DNA of 64,000 nt from Mitsuaria sp. 7 (GCF_001653795.1 NZ_CP011514.1:4544279-4608278); one strand, 5' to 3'. Counted from the stretch's first letter, positions 17,535 through 27,351 are shown. Made by a program: numbers and translations. The notes: a model not told the origin generated them from the letters alone.

Positions 17535-18728
17535 TCAACCCTGCGCGCGCCTGGCCAGGATCTCGAACGCGGGCAGCGTCTTGCCTTCCAGCACTTCGAG
17601 GAAGGCGCCGCCGCCGGTGGAGATGTAGCCGACCTGCTCCTCGATGCCGTACTTGGCGATCGCCGCGAGCGTGTCGCCGCCGCCGGCGATCGAGAACGCG
17701 TCCGACGCCGCGATGGCGCGCGCGATGGTCTCGGTGCCGTGGGCGAAGGCGTCGAATTCGAACACGCCGACCGGACCGTTCCACACGATCGTGCCGGCCG
17801 CCTTCAGCTGCTCCGCCAGCAGCGCCGCCGTCTTCGGGCCGATGTCCAGGATCAGGTCGTCATCGGCCACGTCGGTCGCGGCCTTCACCGTGGCCGTCGC
17901 ATCGGCGGCGAAGGTCTTGGCCGTCACCACGTCCACCGGGATGGGCACCGCGGCGCCGCGCGCCTTCATGGCCTCGATCACGGCCTTGGCTTCGCCGACC
18001 AGGTCGGGCTCGGCCAGCGACTTGCCGATCTTCAGACCCGCCGCCAGCAGGAAGGTGTTGGCGATGCCGCCGCCGACGATCAGGCCGTCGACGTTGGCCG
18101 ACAGCGACTTCAGGATGGTCAGCTTGGTCGAGACCTTGGAGCCCGCCACGATCGCCACCAGCGGGCGCTTCGGGTTGGCCAGGGCCTTGGTGATCGCGTC
18201 GATCTCGGCGGCCAGCAGCGGGCCGGCGCAGGCGATCTTCGCGAACTGCGCGATGCCGTAGGTCGAGGCCTCCGCGCGGTGCGCGGTACCGAAGGCGTCG
18301 TGCACGAAGATGTCGCACAGCGCGGCCATCTTCTTCGACAGCGCCTCGTCGTTCTTCTTCTCGCCCTTGTTGACGCGGCAGTTCTCGAGCAGCACGACCT
18401 GGCCCGGCTTCACGTCGACGCCGTCGACCCAGTGCGCGACCAGCGGCACCTCGCGGCCGAGCAACTCGCCCATCCGCTTGGCGACCGGCGCCAGCGAATC
18501 CTCGGGCTTGAACTCGCCTTCGGTCGGACGGCCCAGGTGCGAGGTGACCATCACCGCGGCACCGGCCTTCAGTGCCATCTCGATCGCGGGGATCGAGGCG
18601 CGGACGCGGGTGTCTTCGGTGATCTCGCCCGCATCGTTGAGCGGCACGTTCAGGTCGGCGCGGATGAAGACGCGCTGGTCGGCCACCTTGCCGGCGGCGA
18701 TCAGATCGGCGAATCGCAGGACGTTCAT
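17535..18728 (-). CDS. pgk: Phosphoglycerate kinase
   Basis: This 397-residue glycolytic and gluconeogenic enzyme transfers phosphate between 1,3-bisphosphoglycerate and ADP. It begins [10 protein letters not shown], with the substrate-binding motif [13 protein letters not shown] at residues 20-32 and SHLGRPTEG near 64. The C-terminal domain shows [19 protein letters not shown] and [17 protein letters not shown] motifs, then [14 protein letters not shown] near the end. The start at 18728 matches the family N-terminus; an upstream in-frame start would add 27 unrelated residues. The minus-strand order pgk, maeB, pyk, fba, purC forms a carbon-metabolism cluster. Confidence 0.97.
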   Translation of the reverse strand: MNVLRFADLIAAGKVADQRVFIRADLNVPLNDAGEITEDTRVRASIPAIEMALKAGAAVMVTSHLGRPTEGEFKPEDSLAPVAKRMGELLGREVPLVAHWVDGVDVKPGQVVLLENCRVNKGEKKNDEALSKKMAALCDIFVHDAFGTAHRAEASTYGIAQFAKIACAGPLLAAEIDAITKALANPKRPLVAIVAGSKVSTKLTILKSLSANVDGLIVGGGIANTFLLAAGLKIGKSLAEPDLVGEAKAVIEAMKARGAAVPIPVDVVTAKTFAADATATVKAATDVADDDLILDIGPKTAALLAEQLKAAGTIVWNGPVGVFEFDAFAHGTETIARAIAASDAFSIAGGGDTLAAIAKYGIEEQVGYISTGGGAFLEVLEGKTLPAFEILARRAQG

Positions 18729-18929
18729 GGGATGAGCTTCGAGTAGTTGGAAAGCGGGGCGCCGGGGGCGCCCGCGAGTCTCGAAGACGCGGCGCGCAAA
18801 GCCCGGCAAATCGGGCCGCAGCTTAACAGCCGCGTGACGGCGGCCTGTGTCCGAGCGGGTTACGGAACGCCGCTGAAACCTGCGACCGCCCGCTTCGCGC
18901 GCCCGCTCTCCGGCCGTTCGCGGCCGGGC

Positions 18930-19259
18930 TCACCAGCCCAGGCCGATCCTCAGCGTCAGCATCACCGCGGTCCCGCTGAGGATGGTCCCGAGGATGCCGC
19001 GCTTCCAGAAGAAGTAGGCCGTGCCGACGGCCGCCGCATAGAGCCGCGCGTCCTTCCACGTGTGGATCAGCTCGCCTTGCGTCATGACGATCTCCGGCAC
19101 GATCACCGCCGCGAGCGCCGCCAGCGGCGCGTAGCGCAGACCGTCGCGCACCCACTGCGGCAGCGGGATCTCGCGGTCCGGGATCATGAAGAAACTGCGC
19201 GTGACCATCGTGATCACCGCCATGCCGAGGATGCCGAGCACCGCTTCCCACACGCTCAT
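18930..19259 (-). CDS. azlD: AzlD-type small subunit of a branched-chain amino-acid exporter
   Basis: This small membrane protein of 109 residues has about four hydrophobic segments and the family core TRSFFMIPDREIPLPQWV followed by LRYAPLAALAAVIVPEI. AzlD/YgaH proteins pair with AzlC/YgaZ to export valine and related branched-chain amino acids. The ATG overlaps the azlC stop (ATGA), which implies translational coupling. It is the last gene of this pair; the next 200 bases hold only GC-rich dyads before pgk. Confidence 0.85.
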   Translation of the reverse strand: MSVWEAVLGILGMAVITMVTRSFFMIPDREIPLPQWVRDGLRYAPLAALAAVIVPEIVMTQGELIHTWKDARLYAAAVGTAYFFWKRGILGTILSGTAVMLTLRIGLGW

Positions 19260-20026
19260 GCGGACCTCCCGGAGGAAGAGCCGGACGGCCCCGGCGTCGG
19301 CCCGGACGTCGGTGACGCCGGAGGAAGCCACTTCTCCATCATCAGACCGACGGCCACCGCCGCGGCGATGGCCACGAGGATGTTGAGCCGCAGCGGCAAC
19401 GCATACGCCGCCACCGCCGCGCAGCCGGCCACCACGCCCGAGATCCAGGTGTTGCGGTCCTTCAGCAGCGAGTAGCTCAACCCGAGCAATGCCAGCACGC
19501 CGGCGAAGCCCAGGCCCCAGTTCGTCGGGATGCGGTCGGCGAGCAGGATGCCGGCGATGGCCGGGATCTGCCACGCGAACCAGTTGGTCGCCACGCCGCC
19601 CCAGAAGTAGGGGAGCTGGTTGTCGGGATCCGGCTTCAGGTCGGGGAAGCGCTTGAGGAAGGCGACGTAGTTGAGGTCGGCCGCGAAGTAGCCGATGAAC
19701 AGCCGCTGCGCGCGCGGCAGCGGTCCGAAGTACAGGCGCCACTGGGCGCTGAAGATCACGAAGCGCAGGTTGACGCAGAAGGCCGTGGCCCACAGCACCC
19801 ACAGCGGGGCGCCGCTGGCCAGCAGCGGCAGCGCCGCCAGCTGCGAGCTGCCGGCGAAGACCGCCAGGCTCATCAGCAGCGACAGGCCGACGCCCAGGCC
19901 GCTCTTGACCATGGCCACGCCGGTGACCAGCCCCCAGGCCGAGATGCCCAGCGTGATGCCGAGCATCTCCTTCGCGCCACGCTTGAATTCCGGGTGGCGC
20001 ACCAGCGCCGAGAGTCCTTCCGCCAT
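19256..20026 (-). CDS. azlC: AzlC-type large subunit of a branched-chain amino-acid exporter
   Basis: This membrane protein of about 256 residues has the AzlC/YgaZ pattern: a cytoplasmic start (EFKRGAKEMLGITLGISAW), FAGSSQLAALPLL near residue 75 and FCVNLRFVIFSAQWR near 105. YgaZ/AzlC together with AzlD exports branched-chain amino acids. The start at 20026 (MAEGLSALVRHPEFKRG) is chosen because homologues begin a short distance before the KRG motif; a possible upstream start at 20098 adds 24 residues with no membrane character. No Lrp-type regulator gene is adjacent. Confidence 0.85.
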   Translation of the reverse strand: MAEGLSALVRHPEFKRGAKEMLGITLGISAWGLVTGVAMVKSGLGVGLSLLMSLAVFAGSSQLAALPLLASGAPLWVLWATAFCVNLRFVIFSAQWRLYFGPLPRAQRLFIGYFAADLNYVAFLKRFPDLKPDPDNQLPYFWGGVATNWFAWQIPAIAGILLADRIPTNWGLGFAGVLALLGLSYSLLKDRNTWISGVVAGCAAVAAYALPLRLNILVAIAAAVAVGLMMEKWLPPASPTSGPTPGPSGSSSGRSA

Positions 20027-20062
20027 GGGCGCGATTGTCGTCTGCGCCGTCCACAAACGAAT

Positions 20063-20093
20063 CGCCCCTCGCCCGCTCGCGCGGTGAGGGGCG
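20063..20093. other. GC-rich inverted repeat downstream of the DUF2807 gene
   Basis: Arms 20063-20070 and 20086-20093 are perfectly complementary with a 15-nt loop. On the minus strand only a weak ATTCGTTTG tract follows, so this is at best a poor terminator between the DUF2807 gene and azlC. Confidence 0.4.
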
Positions 20094-20127
20094 TCCACAC
20101 AGCGCCCGGGGGCGCCGCGTCAGGGAC

Positions 20128-20907
20128 TCACTTCAGCTTGCGCACCGAGCCCGAGCCGGCGTTGGACATGCTGATCTCCGGGCTGCCGACGTAACCGACG
20201 TCGCCCGAACCGGCGATGCGCACGTCCAGCTTGCGGGTGGGCGCCACGGTGACATCGCCGCTGCCGGAGATGCTGACCTTGGCCTCGTCGACGACCAGCT
20301 CGCGCGTCTTGACGTCGCCGCTGCCGGCCACGGTCACCGACAGCGCGTTGGCCTTGCCGTTGAACAGCATGTCGCCGCTGCCGGCGACGCGCAGCGTCAC
20401 GTGGTCGGCGTCCAGGCCCTGCACGCGCAGGTCGCCGCTGCCGGCAATGCTGGCGTCCAGGTTGCCGGTCTTCATCGCCTCGACGCGGATGTCGCCGGAG
20501 CCGGAGATCGTCAGGCCGCGCAACTGGCGCATGTCCAGGGTGACGATCGGCGTGCCCCGGGCGTTCAGGCTGAAGCCGCGCTTGGGCGAGATCTCCAGCG
20601 TGCGGCCCTTGCTGCCGTCGACGACCTTGGTCTCGATGTAGCTGAGCAGGTTGCGGTCGGTCTTGACCTCGACCTTGTCGGCCGAGGCCTGGCGCACCAG
20701 GACCTTGAAGTCGCCCGACAGCGAGACCGCGTCGAAGGCGCCGAGGTCGCGGGCCTCGGCGGCGACCTCGCCGTTGCCCTCGATGCGCTGCGAACTGCCG
20801 AAGCTCAGCGACCAGGCGTGGGCCGTGCCGACGGCGCCCACGGACGCCAGGCTCAGTGCGGTGATGGCGAACAGTCGGCGGGTGGCGCGCAAGGACGTGG
20901 TGGTCAT
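20128..20907 (-). CDS. Exported DUF2807 beta-helix-type repeat protein
   Basis: This 259-residue protein has a Sec signal peptide (ATRRLFAITALSLASVGAVG, cleavage after AHA near residue 31). A DUF2807 (head GIN-type adhesin-like) domain follows, starting FDAVSLSGDFKVLVRQ. The second half is a regular array: seven copies of an xAGSGD or SGSGD turn spaced about 22 residues apart (SGSGDIRV, AGSGDLRV, AGSGDMLF, AGSGDVKT, SGSGDVTV, AGSGDVGY, AGSGSVRK). This predicts a right-handed beta-helix or solenoid outside the cytoplasm. The start is fixed by AGGAGAT nine bases before the ATG at 20907. The biological role of DUF2807 proteins is unknown. Confidence 0.85.
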   Translation of the reverse strand: MTTTSLRATRRLFAITALSLASVGAVGTAHAWSLSFGSSQRIEGNGEVAAEARDLGAFDAVSLSGDFKVLVRQASADKVEVKTDRNLLSYIETKVVDGSKGRTLEISPKRGFSLNARGTPIVTLDMRQLRGLTISGSGDIRVEAMKTGNLDASIAGSGDLRVQGLDADHVTLRVAGSGDMLFNGKANALSVTVAGSGDVKTRELVVDEAKVSISGSGDVTVAPTRKLDVRIAGSGDVGYVGSPEISMSNAGSGSVRKLK

Positions 20908-21053
20908 GGACGATCTCCTGATCTTTCGGATGATCGTATCTTCGCCGTGACGTCCCCGCTCCGCGACCGGGCGATGACGAACTGCACCAACCACGGGATC
21001 AACTGCACGGCGGACCGATGCGCCGGACGCTCCGGCGGCCGCTCAGTGACCGC

Positions 21054-21482
21054 TCAATGCCCGCCCTTGCCCTTGTCCGACGTCTTGTCGGCGGACTTGT
21101 CCGCGGCCTTCTCGCCCACCTGCCCCTTGGCGGAGCGCGGCGAGTCCTCCTCGTCGTCGGAGGCCGCGGCGCCGGGTCGGCTGGCCTGCGGGTTCGCGAC
21201 CTGCGGACGGGTGCCCTCGAGCTTGTTCTCTCGCATGTACTCGTCCATCTCCCGCCAACCGTCGTAGACCGCGGCCTTCTGGGCCTTGGGGTTCAGGGCG
21301 TAGCAGTCCTCGATGGCGCGCAGGGCGTTGCGGCAGGCGCCGCCTATGGCCTTGCCTTCCGCCTGCTTGGACGCCGCCACCTTGGCGGGATCCTCGATGC
21401 CGAGCTGATCGCAGCCGGCCAGCAGCGCGGCGGCGCCGAGCAGCGCCGTCATGACGGTCAGGGAGCGGAAAGAGGCCTTCAT
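21054..21482 (-). CDS. Small lipoprotein, function unknown
   Basis: This 142-residue protein has a type II signal peptide ending in the lipobox LLAGC, with C24 as the lipidated residue; AAGGA precedes the ATG at 21482. The position after the cysteine is Asp, which by the enterobacterial Lol rule would favour retention in the inner membrane. The mature region has two further cysteines (GGACRNALRAIEDCYALNPKA), possibly a disulfide, and a long charged, low-complexity tail rich in Lys, Asp, Ser and Ala. No family is recognised. The gene is transcribed alone toward the DUF2807 gene. Confidence 0.75.
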   Translation of the reverse strand: MKASFRSLTVMTALLGAAALLAGCDQLGIEDPAKVAASKQAEGKAIGGACRNALRAIEDCYALNPKAQKAAVYDGWREMDEYMRENKLEGTRPQVANPQASRPGAAASDDEEDSPRSAKGQVGEKAADKSADKTSDKGKGGH

Positions 21483-21580
21483 GCTGTCCTTTTCGGCCGC
21501 CGGGGACAGGCGCTTGAATGAGGCGCACCGGCGGTATCGGGCCATTGTGCCGTCGACCCCGCCACCCTCGATCCAATGAA

Positions 21581-21604
21581 AAACACCGCCCGGAGGCGGT
21601 GTTT
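21581..21604 (-). terminator. Intrinsic terminator after htpX
   Basis: A perfect 10-bp stem (21581-21590 with 21595-21604) and 4-nt loop are followed on the minus strand by TTTTTCATTG. It is placed 60 bases past the htpX stop. Confidence 0.85.
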
Positions 21605-21663
21605 CGAGCTTCCGGCGCCTGGGATCACCCGGGGGCGTCCGGGCGTCGCGGGCCTGGTGGGCT

Positions 21664-22509
21664 TCAGCGACGGGCCATCGCCATCAGGCGCTCGACGCGC
21701 TCCTCGGTCGACGGGTGGGTGCTGAACAGCCCCTTGAGGCCGCCGCCCGACAGCGGGTTCATGATCATCATCTGCGCCGTTTCCGGATGACGCTCGGCGG
21801 TCTCCAGCGGGATGCCCTGGGCATAGCGGTGGATCTTGTCCAGCGCGCTCGCCAAGGCCTGCGGGTCGCCGGAGATCTCGGCGCCGCCGCGGTCCGCTTC
21901 GAACTCGCGGGCACGGCTGATCGCCATCTGGATCAGCGAGGCCGCGATCGGCGCCAGGATGGCCACCAGGATGCCGACGATCGGGTTGGCCGGACGGCCT
22001 TCGCTGTCGCGCGGGCTGAAGAACATGGCGAAGTTGGCCAGCATCGAGATCGCACCGGCCATCGTCGCGCTGACCGTCGAGATGAGGATGTCGCGGTGCT
22101 TCACGTGCGCCAGTTCGTGCGCCATCACGCCGCGCAGCTCGCGCTCGGACAGCACGCGCACGATGCCGGTGGTCGCGGCGACGGCGGCGTGCTCCGGATT
22201 GCGGCCGGTGGCGAACGCGTTCGGCGCGTTCTCCTCGATCAGGTAGACCTTGGGCATGGGCAGCTGGGCGCGCTCGGCCAGTTCCTTGACCATGTTGTAG
22301 AACTGCGGCGCGCTGCGCTCATCGACCTCCTGGGCGTTGTACATCTTCAGCACCAGCTTGTCGGAGAACCAGTAGCTGAAGAAATTCATGCCCACGGCGA
22401 CGACCAGCGCGATCAGCATGCCCGTCTGGCCACCCAGCAGGGAGCCGATCACCATGAACAGCGCGGTGATGGCGGCCATCAGGATGGCGGTCTTCATCAG
22501 GTTGAACAT
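21664..22509 (-). CDS. htpX: HtpX membrane zinc metalloprotease
   Basis: This 281-residue M48B protease participates in quality control of inner-membrane proteins alongside FtsH. It has two N-terminal membrane segments (residues 8-50), the zinc-binding HELAH motif (H131, E132, H135) in [13 protein letters not shown], further hydrophobic segments around 148-195, and the third-ligand motif REFEAD (201-206). The start at 22509 is supported by GAGGAG about nine bases upstream, and homologues begin MFNxxKTA. The gene is monocistronic, ended by the terminator at 21581-21604. In E. coli it is under CpxR and heat-shock control; no such site could be verified here. Confidence 0.95.
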   Translation of the reverse strand: MFNLMKTAILMAAITALFMVIGSLLGGQTGMLIALVVAVGMNFFSYWFSDKLVLKMYNAQEVDERSAPQFYNMVKELAERAQLPMPKVYLIEENAPNAFATGRNPEHAAVAATTGIVRVLSERELRGVMAHELAHVKHRDILISTVSATMAGAISMLANFAMFFSPRDSEGRPANPIVGILVAILAPIAASLIQMAISRAREFEADRGGAEISGDPQALASALDKIHRYAQGIPLETAERHPETAQMMIMNPLSGGGLKGLFSTHPSTEERVERLMAMARR

Positions 22510-22651
22510 CGCAATCACTCCTCGAAAACAGCGGCCGGAGCCGCGAAGGGAAATCCACCGGAACGGTACACCGTCCCGATCTCCCACGTGACGGCAAGCT
22601 GGCAAGCTTCAAGCCGGCACCGGGCCGGTTTCCCCGACGGTTCAGTCAGGG

Positions 22652-23644
22652 TTAAGCGAAGCGGGCACCGGCCTGGAGCGGCCGGGCCTGCAGGAAGGCC
22701 GCCGCGGGCAGGCGCTTGCCGCCGGCGCGCTGGAGCTCCGTGAGCCGAACGCTGCCGGCGCCGCAGGCGACGATCGGGCCTTCGGGCGAGACCGACAGCA
22801 CCTGGCCCGGCTCGCCGAGCGAGCCTTCGGCCTCGACGACCTCGGCACGCCAGATCTTCACCGCCTCGCCGTCGAGCTGCGCGACGCCGCCCGGGAAGGG
22901 ATCGAAGGCGCGCGAGCGGCGCACGATCTGCGCGGCGTTGTCGTCCCACAGGATCTGGCTCTCGGCCTTCTCGATCTTGTGGGCGTAGGTGACGCCCGCT
23001 TCGGGCTGCTTCACCGGATGGAAGCCGCCGCAGGCGGCGAGTTCCAACGCCTCGACGATCAACCGGCCGCCGAGCGTCGCCAGCTTGTCGTGCAGCGTCG
23101 CGGTCGTGTCCGCCGCGGCGATCGGCAGGCGCTCGAGCAGCAGCATGTCGCCGGTGTCCAGGCCCTCGTCCATCTGCATGATGGTGATGCCGGTCTCTGC
23201 GTCGCCCGCCTCGATGGCACGGTGGATGGGCGCGGCGCCGCGCCAGCGCGGCAGGATAGAGCCGTGGATGTTCAGGCAGCCCAGCCGCGGAAGCTCCAGC
23301 ACCCACTTCGGCAGGATCAATCCGTAGGCGGCGACGATGAGCACGTCCGGGCGCGCATCGGCCAGCGCCTGCCGGCCCATCTCGGCTTCGTCGGGGAACT
23401 TGCCGTCGAGCCGCAGGCTGCGCGGCTGCGCCACGGCGATGCCGCGCGCCACCGCCAGCTGCTTCACCGGCGAGGCCTGCAGCTTCATGCCGCGACCGGC
23501 GGGACGGTCCGGCTGGCTCAGCACCAGCGGGACGTCGAACCCGGCGTCCAGCAGCGCCTGCAGCGCCACGGCGGCGAACTCGGGCGTACCCGCGAAGGCG
23601 ACGCGCAGACCGGCGGTCGAGCCGGCAGCCAGATCGGCCGCCAT
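22652..23644 (-). CDS. fmt: Methionyl-tRNA formyltransferase
   Basis: This 330-residue enzyme formylates initiator Met-tRNA with 10-formyl-tetrahydrofolate. It shows [11 protein letters not shown] at the N-terminal Rossmann start, the active-site loop [18 protein letters not shown] (Asn, His and the SLLP-type motif) near residues 120-137, and [14 protein letters not shown] near 155-168 with the catalytic Asp, then a C-terminal OB-fold from about 215. Its ATG overlaps the last base of the def stop (TGATG), so the two are translationally coupled. The two initiator tRNA genes at 47867 and 48062 are its substrates. Confidence 0.97.
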   Translation of the reverse strand: MAADLAAGSTAGLRVAFAGTPEFAAVALQALLDAGFDVPLVLSQPDRPAGRGMKLQASPVKQLAVARGIAVAQPRSLRLDGKFPDEAEMGRQALADARPDVLIVAAYGLILPKWVLELPRLGCLNIHGSILPRWRGAAPIHRAIEAGDAETGITIMQMDEGLDTGDMLLLERLPIAAADTTATLHDKLATLGGRLIVEALELAACGGFHPVKQPEAGVTYAHKIEKAESQILWDDNAAQIVRRSRAFDPFPGGVAQLDGEAVKIWRAEVVEAEGSLGEPGQVLSVSPEGPIVACGAGSVRLTELQRAGGKRLPAAAFLQARPLQAGARFA

Positions 23645-24156
23645 CAGTGCTTCGCGTCCTCGCGGGCCTTCTTCACCAGCTTGGTCTTGATGCGCTCGCG
23701 CTTGAGCGGGCTCAGGTATTCCACGAACACCTTGCCGGTCAGGTGGTCCATCTCATGCTGCACGCAGACGGCCAGCAGGCCTTCGGCGTCGAACTGGAAG
23801 GTGTGGCCGTCCCGGTCCAGCGCCTGGACGGTCACCTTCTTGTGGCGCATGACCTTGTCGTAGATGGTCGGCACGGAGAGGCAGCCCTCCTCGCCTTCCA
23901 CCATCTCCTCGCTGCGCGCGACGAGCTCCGGATTGATCAGCACCAGCGGCTGGTCGCGCTCCTCGGAGACGTCCATCACCAGCAGGCGCTCGTGCACGTC
24001 CACCTGCGTGGCGGCCAGGCCGACGCCGTCGGCGTCGTACATCGTCTCCAGCATGTCGTCGGCCAGCTTGCGCAGGCGGTCGTCGACCGCGGCGATGGGC
24101 TTGGCCACCGTGTGCAGACGCGGATCGGGGTATCGAAGAATGGAAAGTTTCGCCAT
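23644..24156 (-). CDS. def: Peptide deformylase
   Basis: This 170-residue metalloprotease removes the formyl group from nascent chains. All three motifs are intact: GVGLAATQ (44-51), EGCLS (90-94, metal ligand C92) and QHEMDH (133-138, ligands H134 and H138 with catalytic E135). The start at 24156 ([14 protein letters not shown]) agrees with the family N-terminus; no strong Shine-Dalgarno sequence is evident. It leads the def-fmt pair and is divergent from the LysM-dprA-smg genes, an arrangement widespread in betaproteobacteria. Confidence 0.97.
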   Translation of the reverse strand: MAKLSILRYPDPRLHTVAKPIAAVDDRLRKLADDMLETMYDADGVGLAATQVDVHERLLVMDVSEERDQPLVLINPELVARSEEMVEGEEGCLSVPTIYDKVMRHKKVTVQALDRDGHTFQFDAEGLLAVCVQHEMDHLTGKVFVEYLSPLKRERIKTKLVKKAREDAKH

Positions 24157-24383
24157 GGTAAGGACGCGGGGCGCGGTGAGCCGCTGTGGACAGCGCACAA
24201 CGCCGGTTTGTAAGGGCTTGCAAGGGAGGGCGGGCCGGTTCATTGCCGGGCCCCCTGAACCGGGGCAGAATCGCCGCCAGCGAGACGGTTGATTTTCGCC
24301 GATTTGGCGGTCAGTCTGGCCCTCGTCACAAAAGCGCCACTGGCCACGAGGGGCCTTCGATCTCGGCGCGCGGAGAACAAGTA

Positions 24384-25544
24384 ATGACGCAAAGGCGGCC
24401 GCTGGGCTTGACGATGATTTCTGCAGCCCTGCTGGCGGGCACCTTTGCCGCCGCGCCGTCGTTCGCGGCGGGGGACTTCCCCATCACCCAGGGACAGCGC
24501 CAGACGGCGCAGCAAGTGGCCCAGGCCGGTGTGCCGCTGTCGGAGCTGGCGCCCAACGCCCCCGACTCGTACACCGTCAAGGCGGGCGACACGCTGTGGG
24601 CCATCTCGGGCATCTTCCTGAAGAGCCCGTGGCGCTGGCCCGAGCTCTGGGGCATGAACACGGAACAGATCCGCAATCCCCACCTGATCTACCCGGGTCA
24701 GGTCCTGATGCTGATCAAGGCCGACGGCCGCGCCCGCCTCCAGCTGGGCCGGGACGTTGGCGCCGGCGGGCCTGGCGGCACAGTGAAGCTGTCGCCGCGC
24801 GTGCGCTCCGAATCGCTCTATGACGGCTCCATCGCCGCCATCCCGCAGCACCTGATCGAGCCCTTCCTCAACGAGGCGGTGGTCCTCAACAGCAACGACC
24901 TGGACGCCGCCCCACGAATCTTCTCGGCGCAGGAGAACCGCGTCTGGATCAGCAAGGGCGATCTGGCTTACGCCCGCGGCAACCTGCCGGCCAACGTCGA
25001 GAACTTCCGCGTGTTCCGCGAGCCGCGCCCGCTGCGCGATCCGCTGACCAAGGAAGTGCTGGGTTACGAAGCCGTCTACGTCGGCACCGCCGATCTGACC
25101 CGTCCGGGCAGCGGCAGTGGGACGAAGGACGAAGTGCCGTCCACGCTGACGATGACGCTCAACCGCATCGAGGCGCAGCCGGGCGACCGCCTGGCCCCGG
25201 TGCCGGAACGCGGCTACACCAGCTACGTGCCGCATGCGCCGCAAGGTCCCATCGACGGCGTCATCGTCTCGATGTACGGCGACGCGATCACCGCCGGCCA
25301 GAACCAGATCGTGGCGCTGAACAAGGGCAAGCGCGACGGTCTTGAGCGCGGCCACGTGCTGGCGCTGTGGCACAAGGGTCGGGTCGTGCGCGACTCGACG
25401 ACGCCTCGCCGCGAAGAGATCAAGCTGCCGGACGAGCGTCACGGCCAGCTGTTCGTCTTCCAGGTCTTCGACCGCGTCTCCTACGCGTTGATCCTGACGG
25501 TGCAGGAACCGGTCGTCGCAGGCGACCGCTTCACCCAGCCGTAA
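24384..25544 (+). CDS. Secreted LysM-domain peptidoglycan-binding protein
   Basis: This 386-residue protein has a Sec signal peptide ([22 protein letters not shown]) and a LysM domain at about residues 55-105 ([18 protein letters not shown], then WPELWGMN and [13 protein letters not shown]). The remainder (110-386) is a conserved beta-rich region without enzymatic motif. LysM should hold it to peptidoglycan in the periplasm. GGAG lies about seven bases before the ATG at 24384. The gene heads a LysM-dprA-smg cluster conserved near def-fmt; its link to DNA uptake is only by position. Confidence 0.85.
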   Translation: MTQRRPLGLTMISAALLAGTFAAAPSFAAGDFPITQGQRQTAQQVAQAGVPLSELAPNAPDSYTVKAGDTLWAISGIFLKSPWRWPELWGMNTEQIRNPHLIYPGQVLMLIKADGRARLQLGRDVGAGGPGGTVKLSPRVRSESLYDGSIAAIPQHLIEPFLNEAVVLNSNDLDAAPRIFSAQENRVWISKGDLAYARGNLPANVENFRVFREPRPLRDPLTKEVLGYEAVYVGTADLTRPGSGSGTKDEVPSTLTMTLNRIEAQPGDRLAPVPERGYTSYVPHAPQGPIDGVIVSMYGDAITAGQNQIVALNKGKRDGLERGHVLALWHKGRVVRDSTTPRREEIKLPDERHGQLFVFQVFDRVSYALILTVQEPVVAGDRFTQP

Positions 25545-25587
25545 GCGCGACGGCTCTCCGGAACAGGTCGCTCTCGGGACCGAACGG

Positions 25588-26724
25588 ATGAGCCCGGACG
25601 AACTCCGCGCCTGGCTGCACCTGCTCTCCTGCGTCTCACGCGGGGGAGCCCGGCGACTGCTCGCGCGACACGGCTCCCCGGGCGCCGTCCTGATGGCCGG
25701 TCGCGGCGGTTGGGGCGGTGTGCTCTCTCCCGAAAACGCCGCGCTGCTGGCGAAGGGCCCGGATCAGCTCGACCGGCTGGTCCGCCGGACCGAAGACTGG
25801 CTGTCCAGCGGCGAGCGCCGCTCCATCCTGCTGCTCGGCGCCCCCGACTATCCCCTCCCGCTCCTGCACACGGCGGATCCGCCGCTGATGCTCTATCTCG
25901 ACGGCCGGCGCGAGTTGCTCGCCGAGCGCTGCGTCGCCGTGGTCGGCAGTCGCCGTCCGAGCCCGCAGGGCGACGAGAACGCGCGGTATTTCGCCGCCGG
26001 CCTGGGCGAAGCAGGCTTCTGCGTCGTGTCCGGACTGGCGCAGGGCATCGATGGCGCCGCCCATGAGGCCGCGCTGAACACGCGAGGCGGCACGATCGCG
26101 GTCCTGGGCACCGGGCCGGACCAGGTGTATCCGCTGGACCATGCGGACCTCTCCCGCCACGTCGCGCGACATGGGCTGCTGGTGAGCGAGTACTTTGTCG
26201 GCACGCCCCCGATGGCGCCGAATTTCCCGCAGCGCAACCGCATCATCGCGGGGCTGTCGGAAGGGTGCCTGGTCGTCGAGGCCGCCATGAAGTCCGGATC
26301 CCTGATCACAGCCCGGCAAGCCTCCGAGGCAGGTCGCGAGGTTTTCGCCGTCCCGGGCCCCATCCATGCGCCGCAGTCCAAGGGCTGTCATCACCTGCTC
26401 AAGCAGGGCGCCTGTCTGGTCCAGGCGCTGGACGACCTGCTCAATGAACTGCCGGTCGGCGGCCTGCCGCGCACGACGCCGCTCGATCTCGAGTCGGATC
26501 ATGAGCCCGACAGCGGACCGCAGCGCGGGCCCATACCGGCGGAGGCCGACGACGACCACCCGCTCCTGCGTGCGATCGGTCGCGACACGGTCTCGCTCGA
26601 ACAGCTGTCGCAGCGCAGCGGTTGGCCGCAGGACGAACTCAACGCGACCCTGCTCGATCTGGAATTGGACGGGCGCGTCGCACGACTGCCAGGCGCCCTC
26701 TTCCAACGCCGACGCACGGCGTGA
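25588..26724 (+). CDS. dprA: DNA-processing protein DprA
   Basis: This 378-residue cytosolic protein binds incoming single-stranded DNA and loads RecA during natural transformation. An N-terminal helical region (1-95) precedes the Rossmann-like DprA domain: VAVVGSRRPSPQG near residue 115, VSGLAQGIDGAAHEAAL near 150, GTGPDQVYPLDH, and FPQRNRIIAGLS near 215. A C-terminal winged-helix (about 310-375, LEQLSQRSGWPQDELNATLL) ends the protein, as in full-length proteobacterial DprA. It follows the LysM gene by 43 bases on the same strand. Presence of dprA supports, but does not prove, natural competence. Confidence 0.95.
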   Translation: MSPDELRAWLHLLSCVSRGGARRLLARHGSPGAVLMAGRGGWGGVLSPENAALLAKGPDQLDRLVRRTEDWLSSGERRSILLLGAPDYPLPLLHTADPPLMLYLDGRRELLAERCVAVVGSRRPSPQGDENARYFAAGLGEAGFCVVSGLAQGIDGAAHEAALNTRGGTIAVLGTGPDQVYPLDHADLSRHVARHGLLVSEYFVGTPPMAPNFPQRNRIIAGLSEGCLVVEAAMKSGSLITARQASEAGREVFAVPGPIHAPQSKGCHHLLKQGACLVQALDDLLNELPVGGLPRTTPLDLESDHEPDSGPQRGPIPAEADDDHPLLRAIGRDTVSLEQLSQRSGWPQDELNATLLDLELDGRVARLPGALFQRRRTA

Positions 26725-26835
26725 GCCACCCCTCCTTGAACAACGCGTTCGAGCCCGTCAGAAGGGGAAAATCGATGCGCCAGACCGTTCATTTCGGCGG
26801 GAAGGGCTTTCGGGGCGTCGGTTATAGTTCCCGCC

Positions 26836-27288
26836 ATGTTTGACGTCCTCGTCTACCTGTACGAAACCTATTGGCGGCCCGACGCCTGCCCGGATCACGC
26901 ACAACTGACCCGGAAACTGTCGGCGGTCGGGTTCGAGGACGACGAGATCCGCGACGCCCTGTCGTGGCTGGACGGTTTGGCCGGTGCGGCCGAGTCCCAT
27001 CACGGCGAGCCCGGCGAACGCAGCATGCGCGTCTACACGCGCGATGAGCAGGAACATCTGGGCGAAAGCTCGATGGGCTTCATCAGCTTCCTGGCGTCGG
27101 CCGGCGTGCTGCCCACCGCCATGCGCGAGATGGTGATCGACCGCGCGATGGCCATCCCCGGCGGACCGCTCGACCTTGAGGACCTGAAGATCATCGTGCT
27201 GATGGTGTTCTGGAGCCTGGGCGAGGAACCCGATGCGCTGATCCTCGACGAATTGTTCGTCGCGCCGGAAGAGCGCCTGATCCACTGA
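26836..27288 (+). CDS. smg: Smg family protein (DUF494)
   Basis: This 150-residue protein of the Smg/DUF494 family begins MFDVLVYLYETYW and is rich in acidic residues (FEDDEIRDALSWLDGL). In many proteobacteria the gene lies between dprA and topA; the molecular role is not established. Here topA is missing and a terminator follows. TATAGT lies only seven bases before the ATG and there is no Shine-Dalgarno sequence, so a leaderless transcript is possible, although the minus 35 region is poor. Confidence 0.9.
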   Translation: MFDVLVYLYETYWRPDACPDHAQLTRKLSAVGFEDDEIRDALSWLDGLAGAAESHHGEPGERSMRVYTRDEQEHLGESSMGFISFLASAGVLPTAMREMVIDRAMAIPGGPLDLEDLKIIVLMVFWSLGEEPDALILDELFVAPEERLIH

Positions 27289-27320
27289 TCCGCCGGCTTC
27301 CAAGCTGGCGCACAAGGCAG

Positions 27321-27351
27321 AACCGGCCCCGCAATGCGGCGCCGGTTTTTT
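27321..27351 (+). terminator. Intrinsic terminator after smg
   Basis: The 7-bp arms 27321-27327 and 27341-27347 enclose a 13-nt loop with its own small GC dyad. They are followed by a plus-strand T6 tract at 27346-27351. Confidence 0.8.
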
